Shown: one piece after another, positions 27,674 to 36,209 of the stretch
How the letters are laid out: every line of letters begins with the position of its first letter
Position numbering within the stretch: position 1 is the first letter of the stretch
Assembly (NCBI GenBank): GCA_001767525.1
Contig: MELF01000010.1
Span: 132,795 to 196,794 of the forward strand
Reading direction: 5' to 3'
DNA length: 64,000 nucleotides
Source: Acidobacteria bacterium RIFCSPLOWO2_12_FULL_68_19
GTDB taxonomy: Bacteria > Acidobacteriota > Vicinamibacteria > Vicinamibacterales > UBA2999
Notes under the pieces: generated by a model
Told to the model about the DNA's origin: nothing
What the model saw: the letters and a program-made list of their open reading frames with translations, nothing else
Database searches by the model: none
Program-made: the position numbers and the translations under genes

Positions 27674-28539
27674 AGCCCCTCGACGGCCGGACCGTACTGC
27701 TGACCGGCGCCACCGGCACGCTGGGGCGATCGATTGCCGACGCCTACGCCCGCGCCGGAGCGCGTCTGCTCCTGTCCGCCCGCCACGACGCCCCACTGCA
27801 AGGGCTGGCCGGTGAACTGTCCGCGCGATACTCGACGGAGGTCGCCGTTCACCCGTGCGATCTGTCGGACGCCGCCGATATCCGCCGCCTGCCCGACGAA
27901 GCGCGCCGCCTGTTCGACCGCCTCGATGTTCTGGTGAACGCCGCTGCCGTGCTCGGACCGGTCGGTCCCCTCTGGGAAGTGGACTGGGCGGAGTGGACCC
28001 GCGCCATCGACATCAACCTCTGCGCGCCGGCTCGCCTCTGTCAGCTCTGCGTTCGGTCCATGCCCCGCAGCGCCGGCCGCGGAAAGATCATCAACGTGGC
28101 CGGCGGAGGCGCCACCTCGCCGCGGCCTCGATTCTCGGCATACGCCGCCGCCAAGGCCGCGCTCGTTCGCTTCTCCGAGACGCTGGCGCACGAAGTGGCC
28201 GATCGGTCGGTCGACGTCAACTGCATCGCGCCCGGCGTGCTCCGCAGCCGGATGAGCCAGGCCGTGCTCGATGCCGGCCCCGAGCGCGCCGGCCCGGAGG
28301 AGCACGGGAAGGCTGAACGCGTCCTGAAGGAGGCGGCCGACGGGCGGCTCCGCGCGGCGGAGTTGTGCGCGTTCCTGGCCTCCGACGCCAGCGACGGGAT
28401 CACCGGGAAGTTGATCAGCGCGATCTGGGATCCCTGGGAATCGTTCGGCGAGCATCGAGCCGATCTGGGCGCCACCGACGTGTATACGATACGTCGCATC
28501 CTTCCCGAGGATCGCGCGCTGTCGTGGCGGGGGCTGTGA
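27670..28539 (+). CDS. Classical short-chain dehydrogenase/reductase
   Basis: A 289-residue oxidoreductase. It has a TGATGTLG dinucleotide motif (residues 12-19), NAAAVLGP in the NNAG position, and the active-site YAAAK. The C-terminus extends past the usual 250 residues with a stretch ending VYTIRRILPEDRALSWRGL. It starts at ATG 27670 overlapping the epimerase stop and ends overlapping the Gfo/Idh/MocA gene as GTGA. Three consecutive NAD(P)-dependent genes suggest stepwise remodelling of one nucleotide-linked sugar. Confidence 0.83.
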   Translation: MKPLDGRTVLLTGATGTLGRSIADAYARAGARLLLSARHDAPLQGLAGELSARYSTEVAVHPCDLSDAADIRRLPDEARRLFDRLDVLVNAAAVLGPVGPLWEVDWAEWTRAIDINLCAPARLCQLCVRSMPRSAGRGKIINVAGGGATSPRPRFSAYAAAKAALVRFSETLAHEVADRSVDVNCIAPGVLRSRMSQAVLDAGPERAGPEEHGKAERVLKEAADGRLRAAELCAFLASDASDGITGKLISAIWDPWESFGEHRADLGATDVYTIRRILPEDRALSWRGL

Positions 28540-29555
28540 GCGCGGGCGTCGGGATCGTCGGATGCGGGCGGATTGGCCGCCGCCGCGCCGAAGCGCTTGC
28601 AACCGCCCGTCTCGTGGCGTGCGCCGATCGCGATCCCGCGCGGGCCGAGGCGCTGGCGCGCGCCTCCGGCGGCGTCGACGTGGAGCGCGACTGGGAGCGC
28701 CTGCTGTCCCGGTCCGACATCGACATCGTCGTGGTGGCCACGACCAACGATGCGCTCGCGCCGATTACGCTGGCGGCGGTTGAAGCCGGCAAGCACGTGC
28801 TCGTGGAAAAACCGGCGGCGCGGACGTCGACCGAACTGGAGCCTGTGGCTGCCGCCGCGGCCAGGGCACACGTGCGGGTACGGGTTGGATTCAACCACCG
28901 CTATCATCCAGCGCTCAGGAAGGCGCGGGAGCTCGTCGATGTGGGGGCGTTGGGACCGCTGCTCTTCGTACGGGGCCGGTACGGCCATGGCGGCCGACTC
29001 GGCTACGAGCGCGAATGGCGGGCCGACCCGGCGCTGTCAGGCGGCGGTGAGCTCATCGATCAGGGCGTGCACCTGATCGATCTGGCGCGCTGGATGCTCG
29101 GCGAGTTCACCACCGTCGGCGGCTTTGCGCACACCTACTTCTGGGAGATGCCCGTCGACGACAACGCGTTCCTGCTGCTCAGGACCCCCTCGGAACGGGC
29201 GGCCTTTCTCCACGTGAGCTGCACGGAATGGAAGAACCTGTTCTCGTTCGAGATCTACGGGCGAACCGGGAAGCTGCAGGTGGAAGGGCTCGGCGGCAGC
29301 TATGGCCTGGAGCGCCTGACGTACTTCAGGATGCGGCCTGAGATGGGGCCTCCCGATACCGAGGTCTGGGAGTATCCAGGCGGCGATCGGTCGTGGGAGA
29401 TGGAGTTCGAGGAGTTTCTCGACGACATCCGCCTCGGCCGGCCGCCTGCCGCGGGACTCTCCGACGCCCGCGCCGCGCTGCGCATCGTGGAGGCGGTCTA
29501 CCGGCAGTCGGGCGCCGTGTTCGCGGGCGCGGCCGGACCGGTCAGATCCAGATGA
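28536..29555 (+). CDS. Gfo/Idh/MocA-family sugar oxidoreductase
   Basis: A 339-residue enzyme with an N-terminal Rossmann fold (GIVGCGRIG, residues 5-13), the family EKPAA motif (VLVEKPAA, around residue 90) and the C-terminal alpha/beta domain with GGGELIDQGVHLIDLARW, whose aspartate and histidine are the usual catalytic pair. GTG 28536 is chosen because it overlaps the upstream TGA and opens directly onto the Rossmann strand. The substrate is probably a nucleotide sugar or keto-sugar of the locus. Confidence 0.85.
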   Translation: MSAGVGIVGCGRIGRRRAEALATARLVACADRDPARAEALARASGGVDVERDWERLLSRSDIDIVVVATTNDALAPITLAAVEAGKHVLVEKPAARTSTELEPVAAAAARAHVRVRVGFNHRYHPALRKARELVDVGALGPLLFVRGRYGHGGRLGYEREWRADPALSGGGELIDQGVHLIDLARWMLGEFTTVGGFAHTYFWEMPVDDNAFLLLRTPSERAAFLHVSCTEWKNLFSFEIYGRTGKLQVEGLGGSYGLERLTYFRMRPEMGPPDTEVWEYPGGDRSWEMEFEEFLDDIRLGRPPAAGLSDARAALRIVEAVYRQSGAVFAGAAGPVRSR

Positions 29556-30532
29556 TCATCACCCGCAGCCCGCTTCGCATCACGCTCGGCGGAGGGGGCA
29601 CCGACCTCCCGTCGTACTCGCGCCGCTTCGGCGGGTTCGTGATCACGGCGGCGATCGACAAGTACGTGTTCGTCACGGTGACGAGACCGTTCACGAAGGG
29701 GATCTACCTGAAATACTCGCAGCTCGAGAAGGTGGACACTGTTTCCGAGGTGCAGCATCCGATCGTCCGCGAGGCGCTCAGGCTCGTGGACGGGGAGCGC
29801 CCGCAGATCGAGATCACGACGCTTGCCGATATTCCCGCCGGCACCGGGCTCGGATCGTCGGGAAGCTTCACGACGGCGCTGCTCAAGGCGCTCCACGCCC
29901 ACCGCCGGCGGCTGCTCCATCCCACCGAGCTGGCCGAACTGGCGTGCGAGATCGAAATCAATCGACTGCACGAGCCAATCGGCCGGCAGGACCAGTACGC
30001 GGCCGCCATCGGCGGCCTCACCTGCTTCACCTTCAATCAGGACGACAGCGTGACGGTGGAGCCCCTGCACCTCCGGTACGAACTGCTCCACCAGCTCGAA
30101 GACAACCTGCTGCTGTTCTTCACGGGGTTCGCGCGCAGCGCCGCCAGCATCCTGCAGGAACAGGACACACGAACCTCCGCCTCTGACGACGGCATGCTGG
30201 CGCATCTGCACTACGTCAAGGAGCTGGGGCTGCGAAGCCGGCAGGCGCTCGAAGCCGGGCGCCTGGAGGAATTCGGGGCGCTCATGCACGAGCACTGGGA
30301 ACACAAGAAGAAGCGCTCGGCGCAGATGAGCAACGGTCAGGTGGATGAATGGTACGAGCTGGCGCGCACGAGCGGCGCGCTCGGCGGCAAACTGGTCGGC
30401 GCCGGCGGCGGCGGGTTCTTGCTCTTCTACACCGAGCGACAGCGGCAACTGCGCGAGGCGATGCAGAGCGCCGGCCTGCAGGAGCTTCGATTCCGGTTCG
30501 ATTTCGAGGGCACGACGGTGCTCTTTTCATGA
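29552..30532 (+). CDS. hddA: GHMP kinase, heptose-7-phosphate kinase type (HddA-like)
   Basis: A 326-residue GHMP sugar kinase starting MIITRSPLRITLGGGGTD, the usual HddA opening. The phosphate loop is GTGLGSSGS (about residues 96-104) and the C-terminal motif is KLVGAGGGGF. In the known pathway HddA turns D-glycero-D-manno-heptose 7-phosphate into the 1,7-bisphosphate. Neighbouring gmhA-, gmhB- and hddC-like genes support this role. It starts at ATG 29552 overlapping the previous stop. Its 3' end from about 30141 is duplicated at about 34525-34915, and the hddC that should follow is broken at 30575. Confidence 0.85.
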   Translation: MIITRSPLRITLGGGGTDLPSYSRRFGGFVITAAIDKYVFVTVTRPFTKGIYLKYSQLEKVDTVSEVQHPIVREALRLVDGERPQIEITTLADIPAGTGLGSSGSFTTALLKALHAHRRRLLHPTELAELACEIEINRLHEPIGRQDQYAAAIGGLTCFTFNQDDSVTVEPLHLRYELLHQLEDNLLLFFTGFARSAASILQEQDTRTSASDDGMLAHLHYVKELGLRSRQALEAGRLEEFGALMHEHWEHKKKRSAQMSNGQVDEWYELARTSGALGGKLVGAGGGGFLLFYTERQRQLREAMQSAGLQELRFRFDFEGTTVLFS

Positions 30533-30575
30533 CGCTGCCCGTGGCCGTTCTCACCGGCGGTGTCGCCACCAGCCC
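30141..30575 (+). repeat. Direct repeat copy 1 (3' hddA plus 5' hddC)
   Basis: This segment covers the last 130 codons of hddA and the first 15 of hddC. It recurs at about 34525-34950, with near identity over the last 280 bases of hddA and one single-base deletion near 34569 in the second copy. The two copies bracket about 4 kb of inserted genes. Copy 1 keeps hddA whole and breaks hddC; copy 2 does the reverse. Confidence 0.8.
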
Positions 30576-30594
30576 TTTCGGTACCACCTGTTGA
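30529..30594 (+). pseudogene. Remnant of the hddC nucleotidyltransferase start
   Basis: The frame opens with ATG 30529 overlapping the hddA stop, in the same arrangement as the intact hddC at 34912. It reads MTLPVAVLTGGVAT, matching MTLPVAILAGGRAT of hddC. It then loses similarity, lacks the arginine of the GGxxTR signature, and stops at 30594. It marks the left boundary of the inserted block. Bases 30595-30829 contain no gene I can support; they are visibly less GC-rich and include only very short frames. Confidence 0.75.
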
Positions 30595-30829
30595 CCAATG
30601 CCCTATTTGTGCCGCGGATAGTGCACGTGTAAGGAGCAACACGGTGTTCACATCAGCGGACTTCCGAAAGGCATGAGAGTAGGCTCCGAATTGTATGGTC
30701 GCCGGAGATCCGACTCCCCCGGACAGCGGTCCAGTAGGGCCCACAGGTTGCCGCCCTTGCATCACATCGAAATGAAAGGAGTCAGGGCTTCGCTCACCGA
30801 TGAATCGATGAGGCCGTGATCGCTTTCGA

Positions 30830-31615
30830 ATGGACAAATCAACGTTGGTCAGGCTGTTCGGCTTTGCCGCGACGGTGTTGCACGGCGATCCGGGCGTCTT
30901 GGATCGATGGCTGTGGGTCCGAACGCGACTGCCGAAGACATGCAACGCAGAAAGAATCATCGATGTGGGATGCGGCAGCGGCGCTTTTTCCATCGGTGCA
31001 GCGCTCAGGGGTTACGAAGCTCTGGGATTGAGCTGGGACGAGCGCAACCAGCGCGTAGCCGCTGAACGCGCGGGCATCTGCAATGCGCACACAGCGAAGT
31101 TTCAGGTGCTGGATGTCCGTCACCTTGACACTCGACACGAGCTCCGAGGTGTGTTCGCCGTGGCGCTCTGTCTCGAAGTCATCGAACACGTGCTCGACGA
31201 TCGGAAGCTGATGCGTGACGTTGCTGCGTGCTTGAAGCCGGGCGGGCGTCTGATTCTGACGACTCCGTACCTGCTCAACCGCGCTATTACCGGGCCAGAC
31301 AACGGACCCTGGTCGACCGTTGGAGACGGCGGTCACGTACGCAGAGGGTATACCGAAATGATGCTTCGGGAACTGTGCGCTCAGGCCAACCTGCTCCCCG
31401 AAGCGATCTCGTTCGGCTCGGGATTCATCAGCCAAGAGGTCACACTCATTCAGAGGATGTTCGCCCGGATTCACCCGCTCGTCGGGTGGGCTGTCGCATT
31501 GCCGTTTCGCGCCCTCCAAGTAGTGGATCGACCCGTCACCCGCCTGCTCGGGTGGCCCTACTTCTCGATTCGCCTCGAGGCGTACAAGCCGCGATTTCGT
31601 GTCGACGCCGGTTAG
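30830..31615 (+). CDS. SAM-dependent class I methyltransferase
   Basis: A 261-residue methyltransferase with motif I IDVGCGSGAFSIG (about residues 43-55), an acidic residue after strand 2 (LSWDERN), and the Methyltransf_11/23-type LCLEVIEHV segment followed by LKPGGRLILTTPY. It probably modifies a sugar or lipid-linked intermediate. The C-terminal 60 residues are hydrophobic and may touch the membrane. Base composition is lower in GC than the flanking heptose genes. Bases 31616-31811 hold no supported gene. Confidence 0.82.
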   Translation: MDKSTLVRLFGFAATVLHGDPGVLDRWLWVRTRLPKTCNAERIIDVGCGSGAFSIGAALRGYEALGLSWDERNQRVAAERAGICNAHTAKFQVLDVRHLDTRHELRGVFAVALCLEVIEHVLDDRKLMRDVAACLKPGGRLILTTPYLLNRAITGPDNGPWSTVGDGGHVRRGYTEMMLRELCAQANLLPEAISFGSGFISQEVTLIQRMFARIHPLVGWAVALPFRALQVVDRPVTRLLGWPYFSIRLEAYKPRFRVDAG

Positions 31616-31811
31616 CCCGAATGCCTTTTGCCGACGTTGCTGTCGAGGACGGCCTGACATGGGAGCCGAGTCTCGCCGACCGGTGTCCGTTGCCAAGCCG
31701 CGCACGACACGACGGCCGGATGTGGGTGCGGCCACGCGAGGCGGGCGCCTCATGGTCCTCAGTGGCTGCATAATCAATCGTCCTTCAATGGCCTCTTAAC
31801 CGAAGTCCGCT

Positions 31812-33458
31812 ATGCGGCCGACCACGCGAGGCACAGCCGCTGTGCAGAGCGCCGCGGATTGCAGGCATCCGGCGACCCGCATGCTCGCGGCAATCGCGGC
31901 CATCGCAGGCACGTGCGGGCTGGCCGGTATGGCGTTCGCGATCCGGGCGCACGCGCTTCGCGGGGACGATTTCAGCCTGATCCACACATTCAGTGAGTTG
32001 CGTAACGTGTTCTTTACGTGGGACGAGCTGTTCGCTTCACCGTGGGTGGCAGGGCACCCCGAACAGTTGTTCAGGCCAACGACCGGAGTATGGCTCTATG
32101 CCAACGTGTTGATCTGCGGTCCCACCGCCAGGTGCCTGGCTGCGGGCAACGTGCTGCTCGTGGCGCTTGCTGGTTGGGCCCTCTACAGCTGCGCGCGCAT
32201 GATTCAGCTGCCATCCGCTGTAGCTCTTACCGCAGCCGTCGTCTTCTTGATCAGTCCAGGAGCCATTTCGCCGCAACTGGCGATTGCCGATCACCCCGAT
32301 GTATTGGCCGGCTTGTCACTCTTGTGGGCGCTCCTGGCGTATCACCGATGCCGGTTGGCGGGTTCAGGAACCAGCGCAACGGCATGGTTTGGAGCGGCAG
32401 TCGCTGCCTGCATTGCGGCAATGGGCTCCAAGGAAACGGCTGCCCTTGCCCCGTGGATTCTCACCGGACAGGCGGTAGTTCTCGGTGACTGGCGCCGTCG
32501 ACGCCGCGCGTTCTTCGTCGAAACGATCCTCCTGACCTGCGTGCTGGCCGGTTACTTTGTCGTGCGGCTGATTCTGTTCGACAGCGTTGGCGGGCAGTAC
32601 GGATCGATTTCCCCAAGTGTCGTCAATGTGCCGGCGAACGTGGCACGTACTGCCGTGGGACTCTTGTTCTTCAATCGGCAGCAATTCGTCGCCAACTTGC
32701 CGGTAACCGCCGCGGTCGTGACCGCCGCCGCGGCGCTTCTCATACTCATCCTCCGGGCGGCGATGGAGAACGTGACGCCTGGTCTTCGATGGATCGTTTT
32801 CATTGCGGTCGCTGCAAGTGTGCCGGCCCTCGTGACCCACACCTATGCGCGGCTTCTATTCATCCCCGCAGGTATGCTCGCACTAATAATTGCGATCGTC
32901 GTGTCGGCACCCGGCTCGCATGCACGCCGGGTCATCGCCTCCGGGGCTGCGTCATTACTTCTCGTACAGTTCCTATTCGTCTATGGAACGCAGCTTCGCA
33001 ACATGCAGTCGGCCAGTCGCCGTACAGTTGCCGAACTCGCCGCACTGACAGCGCTGCTAGAGGGATCCCCCCGTCCTGCCCTCATCGTCGGTTATCCGGG
33101 CGACGCCGCAGGGATGGCCGTGTTCCATCGGTCCTTGGACGACGCGCTGCAGGTCACAATGCCGCAGAGGCAGCAGCCGGCTGTCGGGTTGATTGCATCG
33201 CAGACTCCGGAGGATCGTTGTCCCATCGTCGTGCACCAGGCGTCGTCGGTGGTAAGGGCCACGACGCAACCGCCGTGTGAGCTCGCACTCCCCAATTATC
33301 GTGGCCAGCCGGCGCCAGGCGCACGCGTCCACACGACGCTGAACGGCGTCGGTCCTGTTACGTTTCACTCCCCTACGCAAGTGAGCGTGGCAGTGGATCG
33401 TGGCGCTTGGGATGTAATCGTTCCCGACTCGGCCGGGGGGTGGGATCGGCTTCAATGA
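31812..33458 (+). CDS. GT-C fold membrane glycosyltransferase-like protein, copy 2
   Basis: A 548-residue paralogue of the protein at 24813-26498, alignable end to end: LRGDDF (residues 50-54), FRPTTGV, GAISPQLAIADHPD, GSKETAAL, GGQYGSISP and a soluble C-terminal domain ending with a tryptophan-rich tail. The catalytic-looking acidic pair and KE pair are kept, so it may be active. Its codon use is less GC-biased than copy 1. Like copy 1 it ends in an ATGA overlap, here with a 14-codon frame, and is followed by a decayed epimerase start. Confidence 0.65.
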   Translation: MRPTTRGTAAVQSAADCRHPATRMLAAIAAIAGTCGLAGMAFAIRAHALRGDDFSLIHTFSELRNVFFTWDELFASPWVAGHPEQLFRPTTGVWLYANVLICGPTARCLAAGNVLLVALAGWALYSCARMIQLPSAVALTAAVVFLISPGAISPQLAIADHPDVLAGLSLLWALLAYHRCRLAGSGTSATAWFGAAVAACIAAMGSKETAALAPWILTGQAVVLGDWRRRRRAFFVETILLTCVLAGYFVVRLILFDSVGGQYGSISPSVVNVPANVARTAVGLLFFNRQQFVANLPVTAAVVTAAAALLILILRAAMENVTPGLRWIVFIAVAASVPALVTHTYARLLFIPAGMLALIIAIVVSAPGSHARRVIASGAASLLLVQFLFVYGTQLRNMQSASRRTVAELAALTALLEGSPRPALIVGYPGDAAGMAVFHRSLDDALQVTMPQRQQPAVGLIASQTPEDRCPIVVHQASSVVRATTQPPCELALPNYRGQPAPGARVHTTLNGVGPVTFHSPTQVSVAVDRGAWDVIVPDSAGGWDRLQ

Positions 33459-33502
33459 TGCCGCTTATCAGAGTGCTGGAGAGGCTGCACGTGCGGTGAA
33501 GA

Positions 33503-33577
33503 GCTCTCGTCACCGGCGTAGCCGGCTTCATCGGCGGCCACGTTGTTGATCGTCTTCTGGCGCTGGCCATGAACTAG
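33503..33577 (+). pseudogene. Remnant of an NAD-dependent epimerase N-terminus
   Basis: Reading frame ALVTGVAGFIGGHVVDRLLA matches residues 3-22 of the epimerase at 26717 ([20 protein letters not shown]). A one-base insertion near 33495-33505 puts a stop in place of the start, and the frame ends at TAG 33577. It occupies the same position behind GT-C copy 2 as the intact epimerase does behind copy 1, showing that both were duplicated together. Confidence 0.8.
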
Positions 33578-33667
33578 TTCCTCATCGTCTATCGTCCCGA
33601 CGATGCGATCGAGCGCGCGCTGCAGATGTTCGAGGAGATCAGGCGGGAATCGGGACATGCTCCATGA
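33578..33667 (+). pseudogene. C-terminal fragment of an unidentified protein
   Basis: Directly after the epimerase remnant and in the same frame is a 29-codon stretch (FLIVYRPDDAIERALQMF to ESGHAP) with coding-like composition, no start codon and a TGA overlapping the next ATG. It looks like the 3' end of a gene whose body was deleted when it was joined to the epimerase remnant. I do not recognise the parent family. Confidence 0.4.
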
Positions 33668-34371
33668 ATCGCCTCTGGGTCGTCATGCCCGTGTACAACG
33701 AGCGGGACTGCGTCGCGTCCGTCGTGGGGGAATGGCTCGCGGAGTTGCGCGGCGCGGCGATCGATTTCACATTGTGCCTGCTGAACGACGGGTCGACCGA
33801 CGACACGTTGCGGATACTCCACGAACTGGCGTCGAGGGAGCGTGAGCTTGTCGTCATCGACAAGCCCAACAGCGGACATGGACAAACCTGCGTGGAAGGC
33901 TATCGGACGGCCCTTGCGCACGGCGCGAAGTGGATCCTTCAGGTGGACGGCGACGGGCAATGCGATGCGTCGCTGTTCCCGCTGTTCGTCAAAGCATCAT
34001 CGCGGCATCCGGTGACGTACGGCTTTCGCCGCATCCGCCGCGACGGCCACTGGAGGCATCTCATCTCGCGCGTCGTCAGTCTGACTGTGTGTGCCGCCAC
34101 CGGCTCGTGGGTGCGAGACCCCAACGTGCCCTACCGGCTGATGCACGCCCGCACGCTCGAGGACATCGTGGGTCAGGTGCCGTCCGACTTCCACCTGGCC
34201 AACGTCCTGGTGGCCGTGCTGCAGCAGCGGTGGCATGGGATCCACTGGGTGGACATTCACTTCAGGCCGCGAAGCGCCGGCACCTCCAGCATGAAGGCAC
34301 TCGGGTTCGTCACGCGTGGGGTTCAACTGTTCACACAACTGAGGCGATGGAGCGCCGTCAGCTCGCGTTGA
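33664..34371 (+). CDS. Family 2 glycosyltransferase
   Basis: A 235-residue GT-A fold transferase starting VVMPVYNE, with the nucleotide-binding LNDGSTDDT and the metal-binding DGDGQCD at about residues 97-103. It resembles the dolichyl-phosphate-mannose/undecaprenyl-phosphate sugar synthases but without membrane helices. Such enzymes make the lipid-linked donor used by GT-C transferases like the gene upstream, an attractive but unproved pairing. It begins at ATG 33664 overlapping the fragment before it. A frame that opens at 34346 (MERRQLALTLWTVAAI) runs into the hddA remnant and may be another truncated gene. Confidence 0.8.
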   Translation: MNRLWVVMPVYNERDCVASVVGEWLAELRGAAIDFTLCLLNDGSTDDTLRILHELASRERELVVIDKPNSGHGQTCVEGYRTALAHGAKWILQVDGDGQCDASLFPLFVKASSRHPVTYGFRRIRRDGHWRHLISRVVSLTVCAATGSWVRDPNVPYRLMHARTLEDIVGQVPSDFHLANVLVAVLQQRWHGIHWVDIHFRPRSAGTSSMKALGFVTRGVQLFTQLRRWSAVSSR

Positions 34372-34524
34372 CACTGTGGACGGTCGCGGCGATTACCCTG
34401 GGGGAGCGCCTTGTCGCCGAGATCAGCGTTTCGCTCGTTGAACGTCGTCGCGACAAGCGACCTCACCCGCCGATTGCGAGTCAGCGGCACCATGACGACG
34501 TCGAGCCTTGGCCCGCACGTCGCG

Positions 34525-34915
34525 CCACCAGCATCCTGCGGAAACAGGACATACGAACCTCCACCTCCGGTGACCACTGCTGGCGCATCTGCATTACGTC
34601 AAAGAGCTGGGCCTGCGAAGCCGGCGGGTGCTCGAAGCCGGGCGCCTGGAGGAATTCGGGGCGCTCATGCACGAGCACTGGGAACACAAGAAGAAGCGCT
34701 CGGCGCAGATGAGCAAGGGTCAGGTGGATGAATGGTACGAGCTGGCGCGCACGAGCGGCGCGCTCGGCGGCCAGTTGGTCGGCGCGGGCGGCGGCGGCGT
34801 CCTGCTCTTCTATACGGAACGTCATCGGCAACTGCGCGAGGCGATGCGGAGCGCCGGCCTGCAGGAGCTTCGATTCCGGTTCGATTTCGAGGGCACGAAG
34901 GTGGTCTTCTCGTGA
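34525..34915 (+). pseudogene. 5'-truncated, frameshifted hddA copy
   Basis: From about 34525 the sequence follows the intact hddA at 30141 onward. One base is missing near 34569 (TCTGACGACGGCATG versus TCCGGTGACCACTG), putting the earlier part out of frame. The last 95 codons are open and differ from the intact copy at only a few residues (for example SNGQ to SKGQ and GGKL to GGQL). There is no start or phosphate-binding loop, so it cannot be a kinase. It forms the right-hand direct repeat of the inserted block. Confidence 0.85.
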
Positions 34916-35613
34916 CGCTGCCCGTGGCCATCCTGGCCGGCGGTCGGGCGACCCGGCTCGGCGATCTGACGAAAGACACGCCCAAGTCGCTCGTCGAGGT
35001 CGCGGGCAGGCCGTTCATCGCGCACCAGCTCGACCTGCTCCGGCGGCACGGGATCACTCACGTGGTCGTGTGCACCGGCCATCTCGGCGTCCGCATCGAG
35101 GAGGCGCTCGGCGACGGCTCGCAGCACGGCGTCCGCATACGGTATTCACCCGACGGCCCGCGCCCTCTCGGCACGGGCGGCGCCCTGCGTCGGGCGCTTC
35201 CGCTCCTCGGCGATGCCTTCTTCGTGCTGTATGGCGATTCGTATCTCGAGTGCGACTATGCCGCCATCGCGCGGGCGTTTCTCGCGAGCGCCCGGCTGGC
35301 CCTGCTGACCGTCCTCCCGAACGACAACCGGTGGGACCGCAGCAACGTCTCCTGCCGCAACGGGCGCATCGTCGGCTACAGCAAGTCGCAGCCGACGCCG
35401 GACATGCGGCACGTCGACTACGGCCTTGCGGCGATCCGCGCCGCGGCGCTGCGGCCCTATCCCGGCGGCGAGCCGTTCGATCTGGAGCGCATTTACAGCG
35501 ACCTGGTGGCGCGTGACGAGCTGGCGGCGTACGAAGTGACGACGAGGTTCTACGAGATTGGATCGCTCGCCGGGCTCGCCGAGACCCGGCGGCATCTCGG
35601 CGGCGCCGCATGA
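34912..35613 (+). CDS. hddC: Heptose-1-phosphate nucleotidyltransferase (HddC-like)
   Basis: A 233-residue sugar-1-phosphate nucleotidyltransferase with a shortened signature GGRATRLGDLT (usual GGxGTRL) and KSLVEVAGRPF, a glycine-rich GPRPLGTGGAL, and the metal-binding YGDS. With HddA and GmhB it would form the GDP (or ADP) derivative of D-glycero-D-manno-heptose. GTG 34912 overlaps the TGA of the broken hddA copy, the original hddA-hddC junction. It overlaps the next gene as ATGA. Confidence 0.85.
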   Translation: MTLPVAILAGGRATRLGDLTKDTPKSLVEVAGRPFIAHQLDLLRRHGITHVVVCTGHLGVRIEEALGDGSQHGVRIRYSPDGPRPLGTGGALRRALPLLGDAFFVLYGDSYLECDYAAIARAFLASARLALLTVLPNDNRWDRSNVSCRNGRIVGYSKSQPTPDMRHVDYGLAAIRAAALRPYPGGEPFDLERIYSDLVARDELAAYEVTTRFYEIGSLAGLAETRRHLGGAA

Positions 35614-36209
35614 CCTCCTACGCCCGCGAGCACCTCGAGGAAACGGCGCGTCTGGTTGCGGCGCTCGATCCGGCCGTGCTGGAAGAGATCGCCACACGGC
35701 TGGCCGCCCTGCGCGAACGGGGAGGCCGGCTCTTCCTCCTTGGCGTCGGCGGGAGCGCCGCCAACGCCTCGCATGCCGTCAACGACTTCCGCAAGCTCGC
35801 GGGCATCGAGGCGTACACGCCGGTCGACAACGTGGCCGAGCTGACCGCGCGCGCCAACGACGAAGGATGGGACACCGTCTTCGTCAACTGGCTCAAGGGG
35901 AGCCGGCTTCGGGCCGACGACATGGTCTTCGTGTTCTCCGTCGGCGGCGGAAGCCTGGAGCACAACGTGAGCCCCAATCTCGTGAAGGCGCTCGCATACG
36001 CGAAGACGGTGGGGGCCACCATCGTCGGCGTGGTCGGCCGGGACGGCGGATACACGGCGACGGTGGCCGACGCGTGCGTCATCGTGCCCACGGTCAATCC
36101 CGACCGGGTAACGCCGCACACCGAAGCGTGCCAGGCGATCGTCTGGCATCTGCTCGTCTCGCATCCGAAGGTCAAGACCGCGAACACCAAGTGGGAATCG
36201 ACGCGGTGA
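35610..36209 (+). CDS. SIS-domain phosphosugar isomerase (GmhA-like)
   Basis: A 199-residue SIS-fold protein with the phosphate-binding GVGGSAANASH (residues 45-55) and FSVGGGSLEHN in place of the usual SGNS loop. The second isomerase at 59522 keeps the canonical GNGGSA, SGNSPN and QLCEEFH residues, so the present protein is the more diverged of the two. Position inside hddA-hddC-gmhB suggests sedoheptulose-7-phosphate isomerase or a related keto-aldose isomerase. It overlaps both neighbours by four bases. Confidence 0.8.
   Translation: MTSYAREHLEETARLVAALDPAVLEEIATRLAALRERGGRLFLLGVGGSAANASHAVNDFRKLAGIEAYTPVDNVAELTARANDEGWDTVFVNWLKGSRLRADDMVFVFSVGGGSLEHNVSPNLVKALAYAKTVGATIVGVVGRDGGYTATVADACVIVPTVNPDRVTPHTEACQAIVWHLLVSHPKVKTANTKWESTR

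Noticed and set aside
30646..30678. GTG-initiated 10-codon frame preceded by AAGGAG
   Set aside because: Too short to call a gene; it lies in the decayed left edge of the insert and could be a chance remnant.
31599..31799. 66-codon open frame between the methyltransferase and GT-C copy 2
   Set aside because: It begins inside the methyltransferase gene, is Arg/Cys/Pro-rich like shadow frames, and has no ribosome site or motif.
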